Below are positions 1 through 11,305 of a stretch of DNA of 64,000 nucleotides, piece after piece; the first letter of the stretch is position 1; the number at the start of each line of letters is the position of its first letter. Made by a program: the position numbers and the translations under genes. The stretch covers positions 107,891,906 to 107,955,905 of the forward strand of contig OY804577.1 in NCBI GenBank assembly GCA_963680875.1, read 5' to 3'. The DNA comes from Bathymodiolus brooksi. Taxonomy: Eukaryota > Mollusca > Bivalvia > Mytilida > Modiolidae. A model generated the notes under the pieces. That model was not told the origin of the DNA and searched no databases. It saw only the letters and a list, made by a program, of their open reading frames with translations.

Positions 1-310
1 CAGAATGGTGAAATAAAAACGTAGATATCAAATTTAGGGCGCACGACGCGTTTCTGTAATAACACTCATCAGGTATGCTCAAAATATAAATATTGGAAAG
101 CCAAATAACTTAAATTTTCTGGAGCAATAACACAAAAGGGTCTACACAGGATAACCAATATCAGCTAAGGTCACCTATGCCTGAGGGAGGAGAACCTTAG
201 TTTTATTAAAAACTACATTATCTAGGAACTGTAAATTTCAGTAAGAAGTATATCTAATAAACCATGTCAGTGTCTCGGCACTGATGACTGGGCGCGTGAG
301 ACTATCGGGG
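1..310 (+). repeat. Dispersed repeat family D, copy 1
   Basis: Opens with the motif AACGTAGATATC, then a stretch ending in a CATCAGGTA-like motif, then CTAAGGTCACCTA and a GGGAGGAGAACCTTAG block. The same order of blocks recurs at about 56865-57200 and, reversed, at 14945-15065, 29150-29710, 31860-32010 and 35200-35290. It is non-coding. I have no family name for it. Confidence 0.6.
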
Positions 311-1685
311 ACTAATAGTCCACCAGCAGAGTTATTGATCCAGTGAGAGCAATAAAAACATACACTTAAGACACATACATTCCTTTAATGATTGAACATT
401 GAATAATTAAACACAGCTTTCAAAATCAAGTGTCTGGCTGGTTAATTAATCTTGAATATTGATACGGTGTATTCTACCTGTGTTATCTTGACTTTTGTCT
501 ATAAATAAATGTTAGAGAATACCGAAGTGGCAATCAAAAATGGACAATCCAGAGAAACTGGTAACATAGGGTACACAAGACGAAGACAAACAAAACACAA
601 TATGTGTTGGACACCACTATGCTCAAACAAACAACATAAATAAGACATGAGCCCTCCTATAATTAAGCTGATGGAATACTGATATTGAATAGTGAATGTG
701 GTTCAAATGAGATTTCGTAGAAAAATGATTATATTATCATACGTAAACCTTTATATTTTTCTAAAACCTATAAAAACGCATCTTTAGCTGAAAATTTAAA
801 TACAAAATATGTCTATAATTCTATTAAAGAATATATTATATATGTAAGAGAACAGTATCCATAATATTAATTATTCAAAATGGAAAAATATTTCTTGATA
901 CTCTGTCAAATAAAAAAAATTTATTACAAAAAATGTGTAGGGCATGCAAAACTATTCAAACTGGTTAAGAATGAAAATGATCACCAGTATGCGCTACAGT
1001 TATTTTTCAAAAAAGGGAATGAACGTTTTTCATCAATATTCTGAGTTAATTTTTTTTTTATAAAAGCGAAAACAATACTACTATGTGACATTTCCGGTAA
1101 TACAATACTAACAAAGTACACGGTAAATGTGTGGTTATGTGTTTGTTTATCACTGAAATGACATCGGAGTCATGTGCTTGCTTTAAGACAACCACATGGT
1201 TGCAAATACGTTATTTGAATATATGAAGTTGTTCTGTTATTTTTTTTTTACAAATCACAAAATCGATATTTCAGAAAACATTTCTACTTTCCTATAAAAC
1301 GTGACATATTAAGTACGAATGCACCAAACGTGACAGAAATCTACAACAGGAAGACATCATTCTTTGCTACAATCAAAATATAATACAAACAAAATAGAGG
1401 TATATATGATAAATATAACTTGTTATTATACTTCAGTATCTTTTTTCCTCTATAAAAACATGACAGTAGTTTTGCTATTTCATCCTAAAATCAACTGCAT
1501 GTCTATTCCCCCGGTGGTGCCGGTCCAAAATGTTAGGACTATTCCCCTCTGTGGTAATTTCAGCAATCATATTTCCCGGACATTTCTTAAAAATCACTCA
1601 TCTCATTGGTTTAAATTAGATGACGTCATGCAAGTTCTCGAACTTTTTCATTGCGCGAGCTAAAGCAGACGATAGATAAACAATA
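311..1685. other. AT-rich non-coding stretch
   Basis: I see no gene here. The longest open frame (1364-1663) has no recognisable motif. The last 100 bases before the recombinase start at 1686 are less AT-rich and contain TGACGTCA, a CRE-like octamer. That could be part of the old promoter of the downstream mobile gene, but this is inference only. Confidence 0.4.
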
Positions 1686-2389
1686 ATGGCTGAGGGAAGC
1701 AGAGTTGCTTCACTGGAAGACAACGATATGCTAAAATGAATTGATGACAAAGACGCCAAATCTACTAAAAATGTAATTGCAGGTGCAGCGAGTATTTTTC
1801 ATGAGTATCTAACAGTAAAAAATGGACAATTTAAAACAATAGAAGACATTGAGGCCGCAAACATTACCGATGTATCGGGGACAATAAGAAAATGTTATGC
1901 CGAAATAAGAAAAACGGACGGAGAGTTGTATGCTCCGAAATCACTTATGACGATCCGCTTTGGTTTCCAAAAACATTTCATTCAAAAAAGAAATGAAGAC
2001 ATAATCAATGACGTCGGATATGCTGAGGCAAATACTATGTTCAAAGCTATGTTAGTTCACATCAAAAAAGAGGGGAATGCTGGCGTTAATCACAAAGAAC
2101 CAATTTCAACAGAAGACCTTTAAAAATTCTATACACATGATAAATTTTCTCTAGATACACCTGAGTCATTGCAGAAGAGAGTGTTCTTTGAGTACATGTA
2201 TTATTTCTGTAATCGAGGTCGTGAAAACATCAGAGACGTACAAAAGGATGATTTTGATTTAAAAAAGGATGCAAATGGACTAAGATATGTGCGTGTAAAA
2301 GTGTCCAGGCAGACAAAAAATCATAGCGGGGATGACTTAATGGACAAAGATGATAAAGATGGACGGATCACGGATGTATGAAATTGCAG

Positions 2390-3072
2390 GTAAAATTATT
2401 TGAAATATGTACACGTATTCTCTTGTGACTAATCACCGATAGATTGGCTTGGTTTAGTTCAGTTATATCGTGGCGGTCAGGTTTATTGGTGGAGGAAACC
2501 GGAGGACCCGGCGAACACTATCGACCTGTCGCAAGTCACTGACAAACTTTATCACATGATGTTGTACACCTCACCCTGACCGAGATTCGAACTCTCAACA
2601 TCAGTGATGATAGGCACTGATTGCATAGGTAGTTGTAAATCCAATTGCCATGCGATCACGGGTATGACGGCCCCCTCACCAATAGAAAAAAATCTATCAT
2701 TGAAAAGATGACTGTTTTTCATCCCGTTTAAACTCCATTTTTCAAATTTACAATTGGAAGTATATGCATGTATGGATGGATGAATGGTAGATCTACATGA
2801 TGCAGCAATCATTCTGAACAGTGGGATATTGTCTCATGAACTCAATTATTGCACCATTAAAAATACACATTTCTTTAATATTTGTATTACAGTTTTGTAC
2901 AATATGCAAAAAAAAAAGTAATGAAAAACTAATAATTATGTTATTGTGATATTCGACAGCACCATTTAAAAAAGAATTTTCAACACAGTTAAAGTATCAG
3001 CAACACTATTTTGTAATTGGTTCAAGTGATTGTTCATTGTGATGTTGTTATTCATATTTTCTTATTTTACAG
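2390..3072 (+). other. Intron of the Crypton-like gene
   Basis: The donor GCAG|GTAAAATT and acceptor TTTTATTTTACAG... (ending CTTATTTTACAG at 3072) join two parts of one conserved domain in phase (A-G-N-L-N-C-P). The intron is about 683 bp and contains a minus-strand SINE. Retention of an intron argues that the copy arose by DNA-level movement and not from an mRNA. Confidence 0.65.
2446..2662 (-). repeat. tRNA-derived SINE (family 1), nearly full length
   Basis: On the minus strand there is a tRNA-like head with box-B-like GAGTTCGAATCTCGG, then the body (GTCACTGACTTGCGACAGG region) and a conserved tail reading like ACTGAAATATTGTTGAAAGTGG in better copies. The shape (Pol III head plus conserved body) matches the V-SINE type described in molluscs (RUDI-like, from memory). 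It lies inside the Crypton intron. Confidence 0.7.
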
Positions 3073-3794
3073 GGAATCTAAATTGTCCTGTGAGGGCTTT
3101 TATTAAGTACTTTCAGTAGATTAAACCCAGAAAGAACAGACTTTTGGCAGCGTCCAAGACCAGCTGGAAAAGTTGAAGATTCTGATGAAGTATGGTATGA
3201 GAACAGCCCAGTTGGAAAAAACAGCCTTGGAAATTTAATAGCAAAGATAAGCGAGAAATGTGATCTTTCAAAATGTTACACAAACCATTGCATTAGAAGC
3301 ACTTGCATAACAATCTTAGACGAAGGTGGAATAGAAACTCGCCACATCATAGGGCTAAGTGGACATAAATCAGAAAATTCTGTAAAATCTTATTGCGCTC
3401 GACTTTAATGACAATAAAAAAAGGCAAATATCTGATATTTTATCTGATCAGGTAAAACATGTTGAAGCTCCCTGTCCTGCAAAAAGTGCTAGAGCTACCA
3501 GTGTTACGAGTGCTACCAAGGATCCCCCTTCCACAACAAGCAGTCATGATGGAGTTGTAGAACTCTTATCAGATGACATTGAGTTTGATTCAATACTACA
3601 AGATATTGCAGCTTTTGAGGCAAATCAAACAAATATGCAAAACAATGTTAATAATATGCCAAATTATCTGATCTATGCAGCAGTCAGCAGGTGGATTTAC
3701 TATCAACAATTTAACTGTACATTTCCACTTTCATAAATGATGATTATGAACAGGATACACTGTGATATTTTCCAACTTTATGTTAAACGATGAT

Positions 3795-3828
3795 TCAATT
3801 CAATTCAATTCAATTCAATTCAATTCAA
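3795..3828. repeat. (AATTC)n microsatellite, LINE 3' tail
   Basis: About six to seven AATTC repeats sit exactly where the minus-strand LINE below should end. Short tandem tails of this kind are typical 3' ends of several non-LTR retrotransposon clades. Similar 3'-end sequence (CTAATGAGCTTTT) recurs at 61085-61100. Confidence 0.65.
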
Positions 3829-4114
3829 AGCTTTATTTAGAGTCGATATAAATCATACATATAACACAAGCTCTAATGAGCTTTTAAAATCGACTATGGT
3901 ATATAACAACACATAAAATCATGCATACAAACATATTAAATAAAAACATACATCAATTTATGCAATTCAATATAGACACAAGTTACAGAAGCAGATATCA
4001 ACTGAACAAAAGCAAGCTAAAAATAAGAGGCTCATGCATTTAAGCAACAACAGAAAATAATAAAATAATAAAAATATTTAAAAGCATGAAAATTTAGAAA
4101 TAAAAATTTAAAGG

Positions 4115-5676
4115 TCATCTGCATGCACTGCACTGGCATGAGCTGCCGTTCCATGTGTGAATTATATTTTTAAAATGTTCTAATGATGTTTCTTGTCTAA
4201 AGTGATTCGGCAGCTCATTCCAGATTTGTGCAGTATTATACCGGAAAGAATTTAAACCATACCTTGTTGTTCGTACTCTGGGTAAATCTGCTTTATCTTG
4301 ATGCCTAAAATTATATTTTTGATCTTTAATTGAAATTAAATCATGAACATAGCTTGGACTTTGTTTATGGATAATTTTGAATGTTTCAACTGCAATAGTT
4401 CTTAATCTTCGAATTTTTAAAGATGGCAATTTAGATTTTTTAAGTAAATTTTCATAAGTATTTTCATAGTCTTCATAAATGAAACGGAGAGCTCTTTCCT
4501 GGATTTTTTCAATTTTTTTAGTAGTTTTTTCGCTGCAAAAGTGCCATGATACCGGACAGTAATTAAAATTTGAAAGAATAAAGGAGTAGTAAATGGTAAG
4601 GCGTCCTAATCTGTTTAAATATTTACCTATTCGTTTAAGGATATTTAATTGTTGGGATGCTTTTTTACAAATTTCTGATATATGTTTATCAAAATTTAGA
4701 TGGGAATCAACGGTTATGCCTAAATATTTAACATTTTCTTTGCATGTAATTTTATTTCCTTTTAAATCAAAAGATAAATGAATTTTCCCGCGGTTCGGTA
4801 GTAAAAGCGGGAAAATGTATGTATTAACGGTATGTTCCGTGAATGTGACCAATCGGGTGGACCCGATTGAGGTATTTAAGTTAGTTTGCACAGGTAGGGT
4901 CATTTCTAGCCGCCGTTCCATGGTGTACATGTCAAAGTTCATTTTAATTTATGGGTCATTGGAGTTATTCGGTATTTGTTTTGTTAGCTTTAGAGAGCAT
5001 TTAATTTTTTAATCGTATATATAGGAATTATTTTGTAAATAATTTTGTAAGGAAAGCTTCACATATTCAAAATCAGCGCAAGTTCTCACGTTGTCCCTAG
5101 CAGACGGTCTGTCGAAAGGTATTTTTGCTCGAGAACACAGGTTTCCCGGCAGAGCTTTTTCCTTATAATATTACGGTTTATCTCTGTTTTTGCCTGAGCG
5201 TGCCTTGGCCGTTGGTACGGGGAAGAGCTTTCTTGGTAGACATTGAATAACATGAATTTTGCACTGTTAAAGTTTATTGTATATTTAATCAATCCGGCGT
5301 CCATCGTACTCGGCGGGCTAGTCGGCAAAATATTATGTTGATGTTAATCTTATTTCATACCAGTGTACGGGCGATGAAGGCATCGCTGGCGTACTTTCAT
5401 TTATAGGATTTAAGTGAATACATTGTGTTTATTTGTTTTAGGACCAATGGCAATAGCCTGAAATTTATCCGGATTTGCTTTCATTAAGTTTTTGGAAAAC
5501 CAGTCTATTAAGTTTATGCTATCATTTTTAAGAGTTTTAACTACTGTATTTATATTAGTATCAGAATAAGAAAGGGTATTGTCATCTGCATAATTATAAA
5601 TAGTACTATCTTGAACAAAGTGAAAAATGTCATTTATAAAAGCACTAAATAGAACTGGACCTAGGATTATAAACAC
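4115..5676 (-). pseudogene. Non-LTR retrotransposon (LINE) reverse transcriptase, interrupted
   Basis: Read on the minus strand, 5676-5413 gives GPVLFSAFINDI followed by the catalytic YADD box (NYADDNTLSY) and MKANPDKFQAIAIG, the palm and thumb-side part of a LINE reverse transcriptase. The frame resumes at about 4780 with NVKYLGITVDSHLNFDKHI and runs through the typical C-terminal block (RALRFIYEDYENTYENLL, LPRVRTTRYGLNSFRYNTAQ, WNELPNHFR) to a stop at 4115. About 630 bp of unrelated DNA (4781-5412) separates the halves. The 5' part, including the endonuclease, is missing because a short repeat (family A) abuts at 5680. LINEs copy themselves by target-primed reverse transcription; this copy cannot. 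The first 50 or so residues of the open frame ending at 4115 belong to the insert. Confidence 0.85.
4781..5412. mobile_element. Insert splitting the LINE
   Basis: This stretch has no coding similarity to the reverse transcriptase on either side. Its left edge contains a hairpin, TTTTCCCGC...GCGGGAAAA (about 4787-4815). I find no convincing matching inverted end on the right, so it is either a decayed transposon or filler DNA from a deletion. Confidence 0.4.
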
Positions 5677-5681
5677 TGATA

Positions 5682-5975
5682 CCCTCCCGAAGTTCGGGAG
5701 CGTTAATGGTAGAAGTATGAATATGTACTACTATGGCGCTTCAAAATCTTCAACAATATGGCTGCCAAACCGGAAATAAATTAAAAGAAAAATCACGTGA
5801 CCTAAACCGGAACTCTAGTCGAAATAAAAATGAAACAATGTTCGGTAGCGGATAAGAAAACTGTCCGGAGTTTGGAGTTTTAGGTGGTGTTATTTTTAAG
5901 CTTGATATTTTGTAAACAGGAAGAAAAATTACTGTTCTTCGGGAGCGTTTCAGGTTGCACCTGCCTCATATTATT
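5682..5975 (+). mobile_element. Short repeat family A, copy 1
   Basis: About 290 bp bounded by direct copies of TTCGGGAGCGTT (near 5693 and 5938), with a CCCGAAGTTCGGG palindrome at the left edge and a CACGTGAC element inside. A second, well conserved copy lies in reverse orientation at 22793-23092. It looks like a non-autonomous mobile repeat. Bounding repeats are direct, not inverted, so the superfamily is unclear. Confidence 0.65.
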
Positions 5976-6077
5976 TTATGCTATTTAGTTACTTTATGTC
6001 TTTGTTATCCTAAGTACCGGTAATAAAATGAAATGGCAAAATTGATAACTTTAATGATTACAGTTGTTCAGTATAAT

Positions 6078-6232
6078 AAAACACTTATAGACTTGATATT
6101 TGGGTAATAGCACTTTTATTGTCCCCTCTGTACCAACTATTGTCCTCGGCGTTGCCTCGGACACTAGTTGGTACCTTGGGGACAATAAAAGTGATATTAC
6201 CCTCATACCTAGTCAATAAGTGTATATTGTGG
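6078..6232. repeat. Foldback hairpin, about 60-bp arms
   Basis: The left arm reads GGGTAATAGCACTTTTATTG then TCCCC, and the right arm reads GGGGACAATAAAAG then TGATATTACCC. The arms extend outward through ACACTTAT / ATAAGTGT. The loop itself carries a smaller pairing (TACCAACTA / TAGTTGGTA). Non-coding. Confidence 0.75.
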
Positions 6233-6865
6233 TGCATTGTAAATAAATAAAAGCAAATCAAGCATGCTATTTAAACTTACCATGTATGGATATCACAATT
6301 GTTGTGTATACGATGAGTATGATCGACTTCATTGATAGGCAATCAGGAAGTAAATTGACAGGTATGCAATCTCTGTAAGACCTAAAAAATCATTGAATAA
6401 GAAAATCAACTTGAGAAAATTAGTAATTACATTAAATGACACATTACTTTTCTTTAGTTGATGATCAGTGGCGTAGCTAGGCATTAGATGATATGTAGGC
6501 GAGGGGTCTGGGGAGCGCTGATGTTCCCAACGGGTCAAGGGCAGAGCCCTTGTAGGGGATCCAGGGGGCGAAGCCCCCGGAAGCTGACGACATATTAGCA
6601 TTTAAGATGGTTTTCTCACTTACTTACAGTATCTGAATACTACTCTTCTAATATCAGAAAAAAACCTATGTCGACCTCTGTTTCGGTGGGATTTCACTGT
6701 ACAATTGACTTGCTACTAAATAAAAGCAAGTTAATAGGCAATTGTTGGTCTATGTTAAATTAAAAAAGATGTTAAAAAAAATTAGTTGTATAGCTTTATT
6801 GCAGACTAGTGCTTTTAAGTTTAGCATTAGCATTGCTGACATAACAACTTAATACCGTTTTACTT

Positions 6866-7003
6866 TTAAAAGAACGCAAGTTTTCTATTCTTTAGACTTG
6901 CGAACAGTTCGATGACGCGTTCCACATCGATTTCGATCTCACGGTGAACATGAAGCAGGGCTAGAGAGGAAAGACGACCATCTCCCATAGTTGATCGTCC
7001 GTC
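6866..7003 (-). pseudogene. hAT transposase C-terminal fragment
   Basis: Encodes RSTMGDGRLSSLALLHVHRE followed by IDVERVIELFASLKNRKLAF and a stop. This is the conserved C-terminal signature of hAT (ZMYM1-like) transposases, part of the hAT dimerisation region. Nothing of the DDE core is seen upstream between here and 7921. Confidence 0.75.
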
Positions 7004-7920
7004 CCGCTTATGGTTTCCACGCAATAGCTTAAGTATGGATTGACCAAATGTTTTCAAATTTTAATATGATGTTTATAAGTATAAAACATAGACATTCTTT
7101 CACCTTTCTTAATACTTTATTACATATTGATTTTGAATGAGAAAAAATGAATGCAAAATTTCACCAATGTAATTGGAGGACAATGGAATTGATTATTTAT
7201 TTCAGGAAAACAGACGGACATGTCAGACACACTTTTACTCATGTAAACACCCGAAATACATTATATATATAGTGTTGAATATTTCTAAGAGGTTGCATAA
7301 TAGACTCACAAAACAATTTTATAGAAAATTTATATAAAGATTAGAAAACGAGCAGTCGAAAGAAGGTCATAGCGTTTCAGCTTTGTAACAGAACCGCACT
7401 AGGATTGGTAGTCAAAGTAGCTAGATTTAGTTTTTATATGCCATATATGATGCATGCTCTCTATTTATTTTACTCAAAAAATACGAAAAAGGTCTTGAAG
7501 TCAGCTAGCTGTTTGACCATAGCTCTTATAGGTCCTAATTGAAGTGTATTTGAATTTGGCGAACCGTGCAAATATCAGTAATCATAACAATTGTAAAATG
7601 GGTCCACAACAGCTACGGTAACGCAGCTACACGTCACTGAATTTAAAGCTTTAACATTTTAAATATTGGGCTTTCATTGAAATTTTAGATTCCTCTTCTC
7701 CCTACCAACCAACGATAAATAAGGCCTACTGAATTTGTTTTAAATTACATTTTTAAGTTGTAAGAGATTTTTGTAATCACTTTTCTTCATATTTTCATAA
7801 TACATTACCCCCTAATAACAATATTTGAATAAAAAATCATACGTTGATAGGGAGAGGAGTAACAAATATATCTTCAAAGTACGGCAAAGACTTATTATCT
7901 TTATTTTTGGTTACACAACG

Positions 7921-8328
7921 TCATTTGTAGTTCTCTGTTAAGGATTTTTTAAATAAACACCTTGTTGGAAATTTGAATCCAAAGGCACTATTCCATTTCT
8001 CTGTAAGAAGACTCTTTTTAACGATGTCACTGTGTAAACTGCCATCATTCATACACTCGGCTATATCAGGATACGGAGGACCACACTGTACAGACTCGGT
8101 CTTGGACAAACTGCTTTCTGTTACACTAGTAGTTGCACTATCCATTTGACTTTCATTTTGTAGGCTACTATCTGATCTTTGTGTCTGACTCAGTAGAGGG
8201 TTATGATCAGGCACGGGTGAGCTTCTCTTCTTTGGTTTGAAGAAATTTGCATTTTGGCATTTGGTTTTGGCGGATACACAATGTAACGAATATGTAAACG
8301 AGTTGAAATCTGGATCGAATGTTGGCAC
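7921..8328 (-). pseudogene. hAT transposase N-terminal fragment
   Basis: A 135-codon frame beginning MPTFDPDFNSFTY, with a basic KPKKRSSP stretch, a Ser/Thr-rich linker and then PPYPDIAECM...IVKKSLLTEKWNSAFGFKFPTR. In ZMYM1-like hAT transposases this is the segment just before the TTF/zinc-finger region. It ends at TAA 7921, and the downstream zinc-finger and catalytic parts are not found. It lies within the inverted ends at 6466 and 8545 and shares strand with the C-terminal fragment. It could be an exon end, but no homologous continuation was found. Confidence 0.6.
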
Positions 8329-8611
8329 CGCATTTACCGTTGTTTATTCAAGTGGAACGTAATATGATAAAACGCACATCTTCTAAAAGGGGTCTGGCAC
8401 TTTAACGTTGTTTTATTTCAAATGAAGATGAAACACAACTATTACAAAGCAATATTTTAATGGGATGGGCAATTTTTTTTTTTTTTTTTGGACGAAATGA
8501 TATATAGGCAACTGTCTACATTGCCTAACGTAAGCTACACCACTGATGATGTCAATAATTTAATGACATGACGAATAACTAACTAGTGGGTTGATTGTGA
8601 TATCTCACATC

Positions 8612-8648
8612 AGGGAATTATAAAACAATTTGTTTTATAATTCCCTGC
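8612..8648. repeat. Short perfect palindrome
   Basis: CAGGGAATTATAAAACAA is followed directly by its inverse, ending TTATAATTCCCTG. The stem is about 17 bp with almost no loop. Confidence 0.7.
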
Positions 8649-8771
8649 TCACATCCTTTTACTTCATCAACATTTGTTATTGATTATAAAGGAACATAGT
8701 CAAGAAATATACTTAGTACAATGTGTACTGAATCCTATATTGTTAGTTGTCAGTTACCAGATAGTACACCA

Positions 8772-8822
8772 CCACGATATAACTTAAATATCGTTGAAAG
8801 TGGCGTTAAACACTTTAATCCC
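8772..8822 (+). repeat. SINE family 1 tail fragment
   Basis: Contains the conserved tail CACGATATAACTTAAATATC and GAAAGTGGCGTTAAACAC. The head is missing. Confidence 0.6.
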
Positions 8823-8987
8823 CTCAAATAGTCCACCTTAAAATAACTGGAATAAGAATTGACAATTCTATAACAATCAAATATGAAAACCTTTAACAGA
8901 AATTGAATTGTAGAACAGCTGTTTCGTAAAATTGATTCCTTTATTATTGTTGAACGTCACATGAGCAGCAGTAGTTCTGTTCTATTC

Positions 8988-11038
8988 ATGACAAGAACAG
9001 GTTTACAAAATGTAAATCATATTGACCCTGGGATCTATATCGGCTATGTGATAGGTAACAGACAAGAACAGGCTTACAAAATATAAATCATGTTGACCCT
9101 GGGATCTATATCGGTCATGTGATAGGTAACAGACAAGAACAGGCTTACAAAATATAAATCATGTTGACCCTGGGATCTATATCGGTCATGTGATAGGTAA
9201 TAGACAAGAACAGGCTTACAAAATATAAATCATGTTGACCCTGGGATCTATATTGGTCGTGTGATAGGTAACAGACAAGAACAGGCTTACAAAATATAAA
9301 TCATGTTGACCCTGGGATCTATATCGGTCATGTGATAGGTAACAGACAAGAACAGGTTTACAAAATATAAATCATATTGACCCTGGGATCTATATCGGCC
9401 ATGTGATAGGTAACAGACAAGAACAGGCTTACAAAATATAAATCATGTTGACCCTGGGATCTATATCGGTCATGTGATAGGTAACAGACAAGAACAGGTT
9501 TACAAAATATAAATCATATTGACCCTGGGATCTATATCGGTCATGTGATAAATAACAGACAAGAACAGGCTTACAAAATATAAATCATATTGATCCTGGG
9601 ATCTATATCGGTCATGTGATAGATAACAGACAAGAACAGGCTTACAAAATATAAATCATATTGATCCTGGGATCTATATCGGTCATGTGATAGATAACAG
9701 ACAAGAACAGGCTTACAAAATATAAATCATATTGACCCTGGGATCTATATCGGCCATGTGATAGGTAACAGACAAGAAAAGGCTTACAAAATATAAATCA
9801 TATTGACCCTGGGATTTATATCGGTCATGTGATAGGTAACAGACAAGAACAGGCTTACAAAATATAAATCATGTTGATCCTGGGATCTATATTGGTCGTG
9901 TGATAGGTAACAGACAAGAACAGGCTTACAAAATATAAATCATGTTGACCCTGGGATCTATATCGGTCATGTGATAGGTAACAGACAAGAACAGGCTTAC
10001 AAAATATAAATCAGGTTGATCCTGGGATCTATATTGATCGTGTGATAGGTAACAGATAAGAACAGGCTTACAAAATATAAATCATATTGACCCTGGGATC
10101 TATATCGGTCATGTGATAAATAACAGACAAGAACAGGCTTACAAAATATAAATCATGTTGATCCTGGGATCTATATTGGTCGTGTGATAGGTAACAGACA
10201 AGAACAGGCTTACAAAATATAAATCATGTTGACCCTGGGATCTATATTGGTCGTGTGATAGGTAACAGACAAGAACAGGCTTACAAAATATAAATCATGT
10301 TGACCCTGGGATCTATATCGGTCATGTGATAGGTAACAGACAAGAACAGGCTTACAAAATATAAATCATGTTGATCCTGGGATCTATATCGGTCATGTGA
10401 TAGGTAACAGACAAGAACAGGCTTACAAAATATAAATCATGTTGATCCTGGGATCTATATTGGTCGTGTGATAGGTAACAGACAAGAACAGGCTTACAAA
10501 ATATAAATCATGTTGATCCTGGGATCTATATTGGTCGTGTGATAGGTAACAGACAAGAACAGGCTTACAAAATATAAATCATGTTGACCCTGGGATCTAT
10601 ATCGGTCATGTGATAGGTAACAGACAAGAACAGGCTTACAAAATATAAATCAGGTTGATCCTGGGATCTATATTGATCGTGTGATAGGTAACAGACAAGA
10701 ACAGGCTTACAAAATATAAATCATATTGACCCTGGGATCTATATCGGTCATGTGATAAATAACAGACAAGAACAGGCTTACAAAATATAAATCATGTTGA
10801 TCCTGGGATCTATATTGGTCGTGTGATAGGTAACAGACAAGAACAGGCTTACAAAATATAAATCATGTTGACCCTGGGATCTATATCGGTCATGTGATAG
10901 GTAACAGACAAGAACAGGCTTACAAAATATAAATCAGGTTGACCCCGGGGTCTATATTGGTCGTGTGATAGGTAACAGACAAGAACAGGCTTACAAAATA
11001 TAAATCAGGTTGATCCTGGGATCTATATTGGCCGTGGG
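8988..11038. repeat. 71-bp minisatellite, about 29 copies
   Basis: GACAAGAACAGG recurs every 71 bp from 8990 to 10978, exactly 28 periods, with a final partial unit. Units differ at fixed sites (CATGTTGACC / CATATTGATCC / CAGGTTGATCC, CGGTCATG / TGGTCGTG, GATAGG / GATAAA). The rare CAGGTTGATCC...TTGATCGTG unit occurs at 10011 and 10650, 639 bp (nine units) apart, and its neighbours match in order, so a nine-unit block was duplicated. No open frame runs through the array. Confidence 0.95.
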
Positions 11039-11127
11039 ATGTGCAACATAATATTGTGTAATTGTTTAGTACAGAAAGTTAATATGATCATAATGTTTTA
11101 TTTTTACATTATATTCAATCTACTATA

Positions 11128-11277
11128 TAATAATAAAGTTTGTCAGTGTTTTGCGACAGATCGATGGTTTTCTCTGGGTACTCCGATTTCCTACACCAAT
11201 AAATCTGACCGCCACGATAAAACTGAAATATTGTTGAAAGGGGCTTTAAACACCATAACCATAACCCCTATAATAAT
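11128..11277 (+). repeat. SINE family 1, 5'-truncated
   Basis: Body and tail are present (TGCGACAGATCGATGG, CTGACCGCCACGATAAAACT, TGAAATATTGTTGAAAGG), ending in CCATAACC repeats. The tRNA head is missing. Confidence 0.65.
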
Positions 11278-11305
11278 AAAGACAAGTCTTACCGTTAATA
11301 CAATA

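Larger units (their letters stand above)
1686..3740 (+). pseudogene. Crypton-type tyrosine recombinase, split and broken
   Basis: The frame opens at ATG 1686 (MAEGSRVASLEDND) and stays readable to about 2370, through in-frame stops at 1737 (TGA) and 2121 (TAA). A small insertion near 2367 shifts the frame; MYEIAG follows and ends at a good GT donor at 2390. A pyrimidine-rich acceptor at 3072 resumes with GNLNCPVRAFIKYF. After another frameshift at about 3117 comes the catalytic part: an H-x2-R box (NHCIRST), GLSGHKSENSVKSY with the candidate tyrosine nucleophile, and CARL. One further frameshift at about 3409 leads into a Ser/Thr/Asp-rich tail. Order and motifs match the Crypton-derived domain (DUF3504) found in KIAA1958 and ZMYM/QRICH1 proteins. 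In that family the enzyme cuts and joins DNA through a tyrosine-phosphate bond. Two stops and three frameshifts make it dead. The family call is solid; an exact subfamily cannot be given by eye. Confidence 0.8.
6466..8545 (-). mobile_element. hAT DNA transposon, internally deleted, 2.08 kb
   Basis: The left end is CAGTGGCGTAGCTAGG and the right end, reversed, is CAGTGGTGTAGCTTACG. These are inverted ends of a type common in animal hAT elements. Flanking 8-mers TTGATGAT (left) and ATGATGTC (right) match at 5 of 8 positions and may be a decayed target duplication. Transposase pieces lie inside on the minus strand: an N-terminal part at 7921-8328 and a C-terminal dimerisation part at 6866-7003. 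The middle catalytic section is absent, so the element is a deletion derivative. Confidence 0.75.

Noticed and set aside
1364..1663. 99-codon open frame
   Set aside because: No motif, composition like the AT-rich surroundings, and no splice or start context.
8988..11038. CRISPR-like array of regular repeats
   Set aside because: The whole 71-bp unit repeats with no unique spacers, and the setting is eukaryotic.
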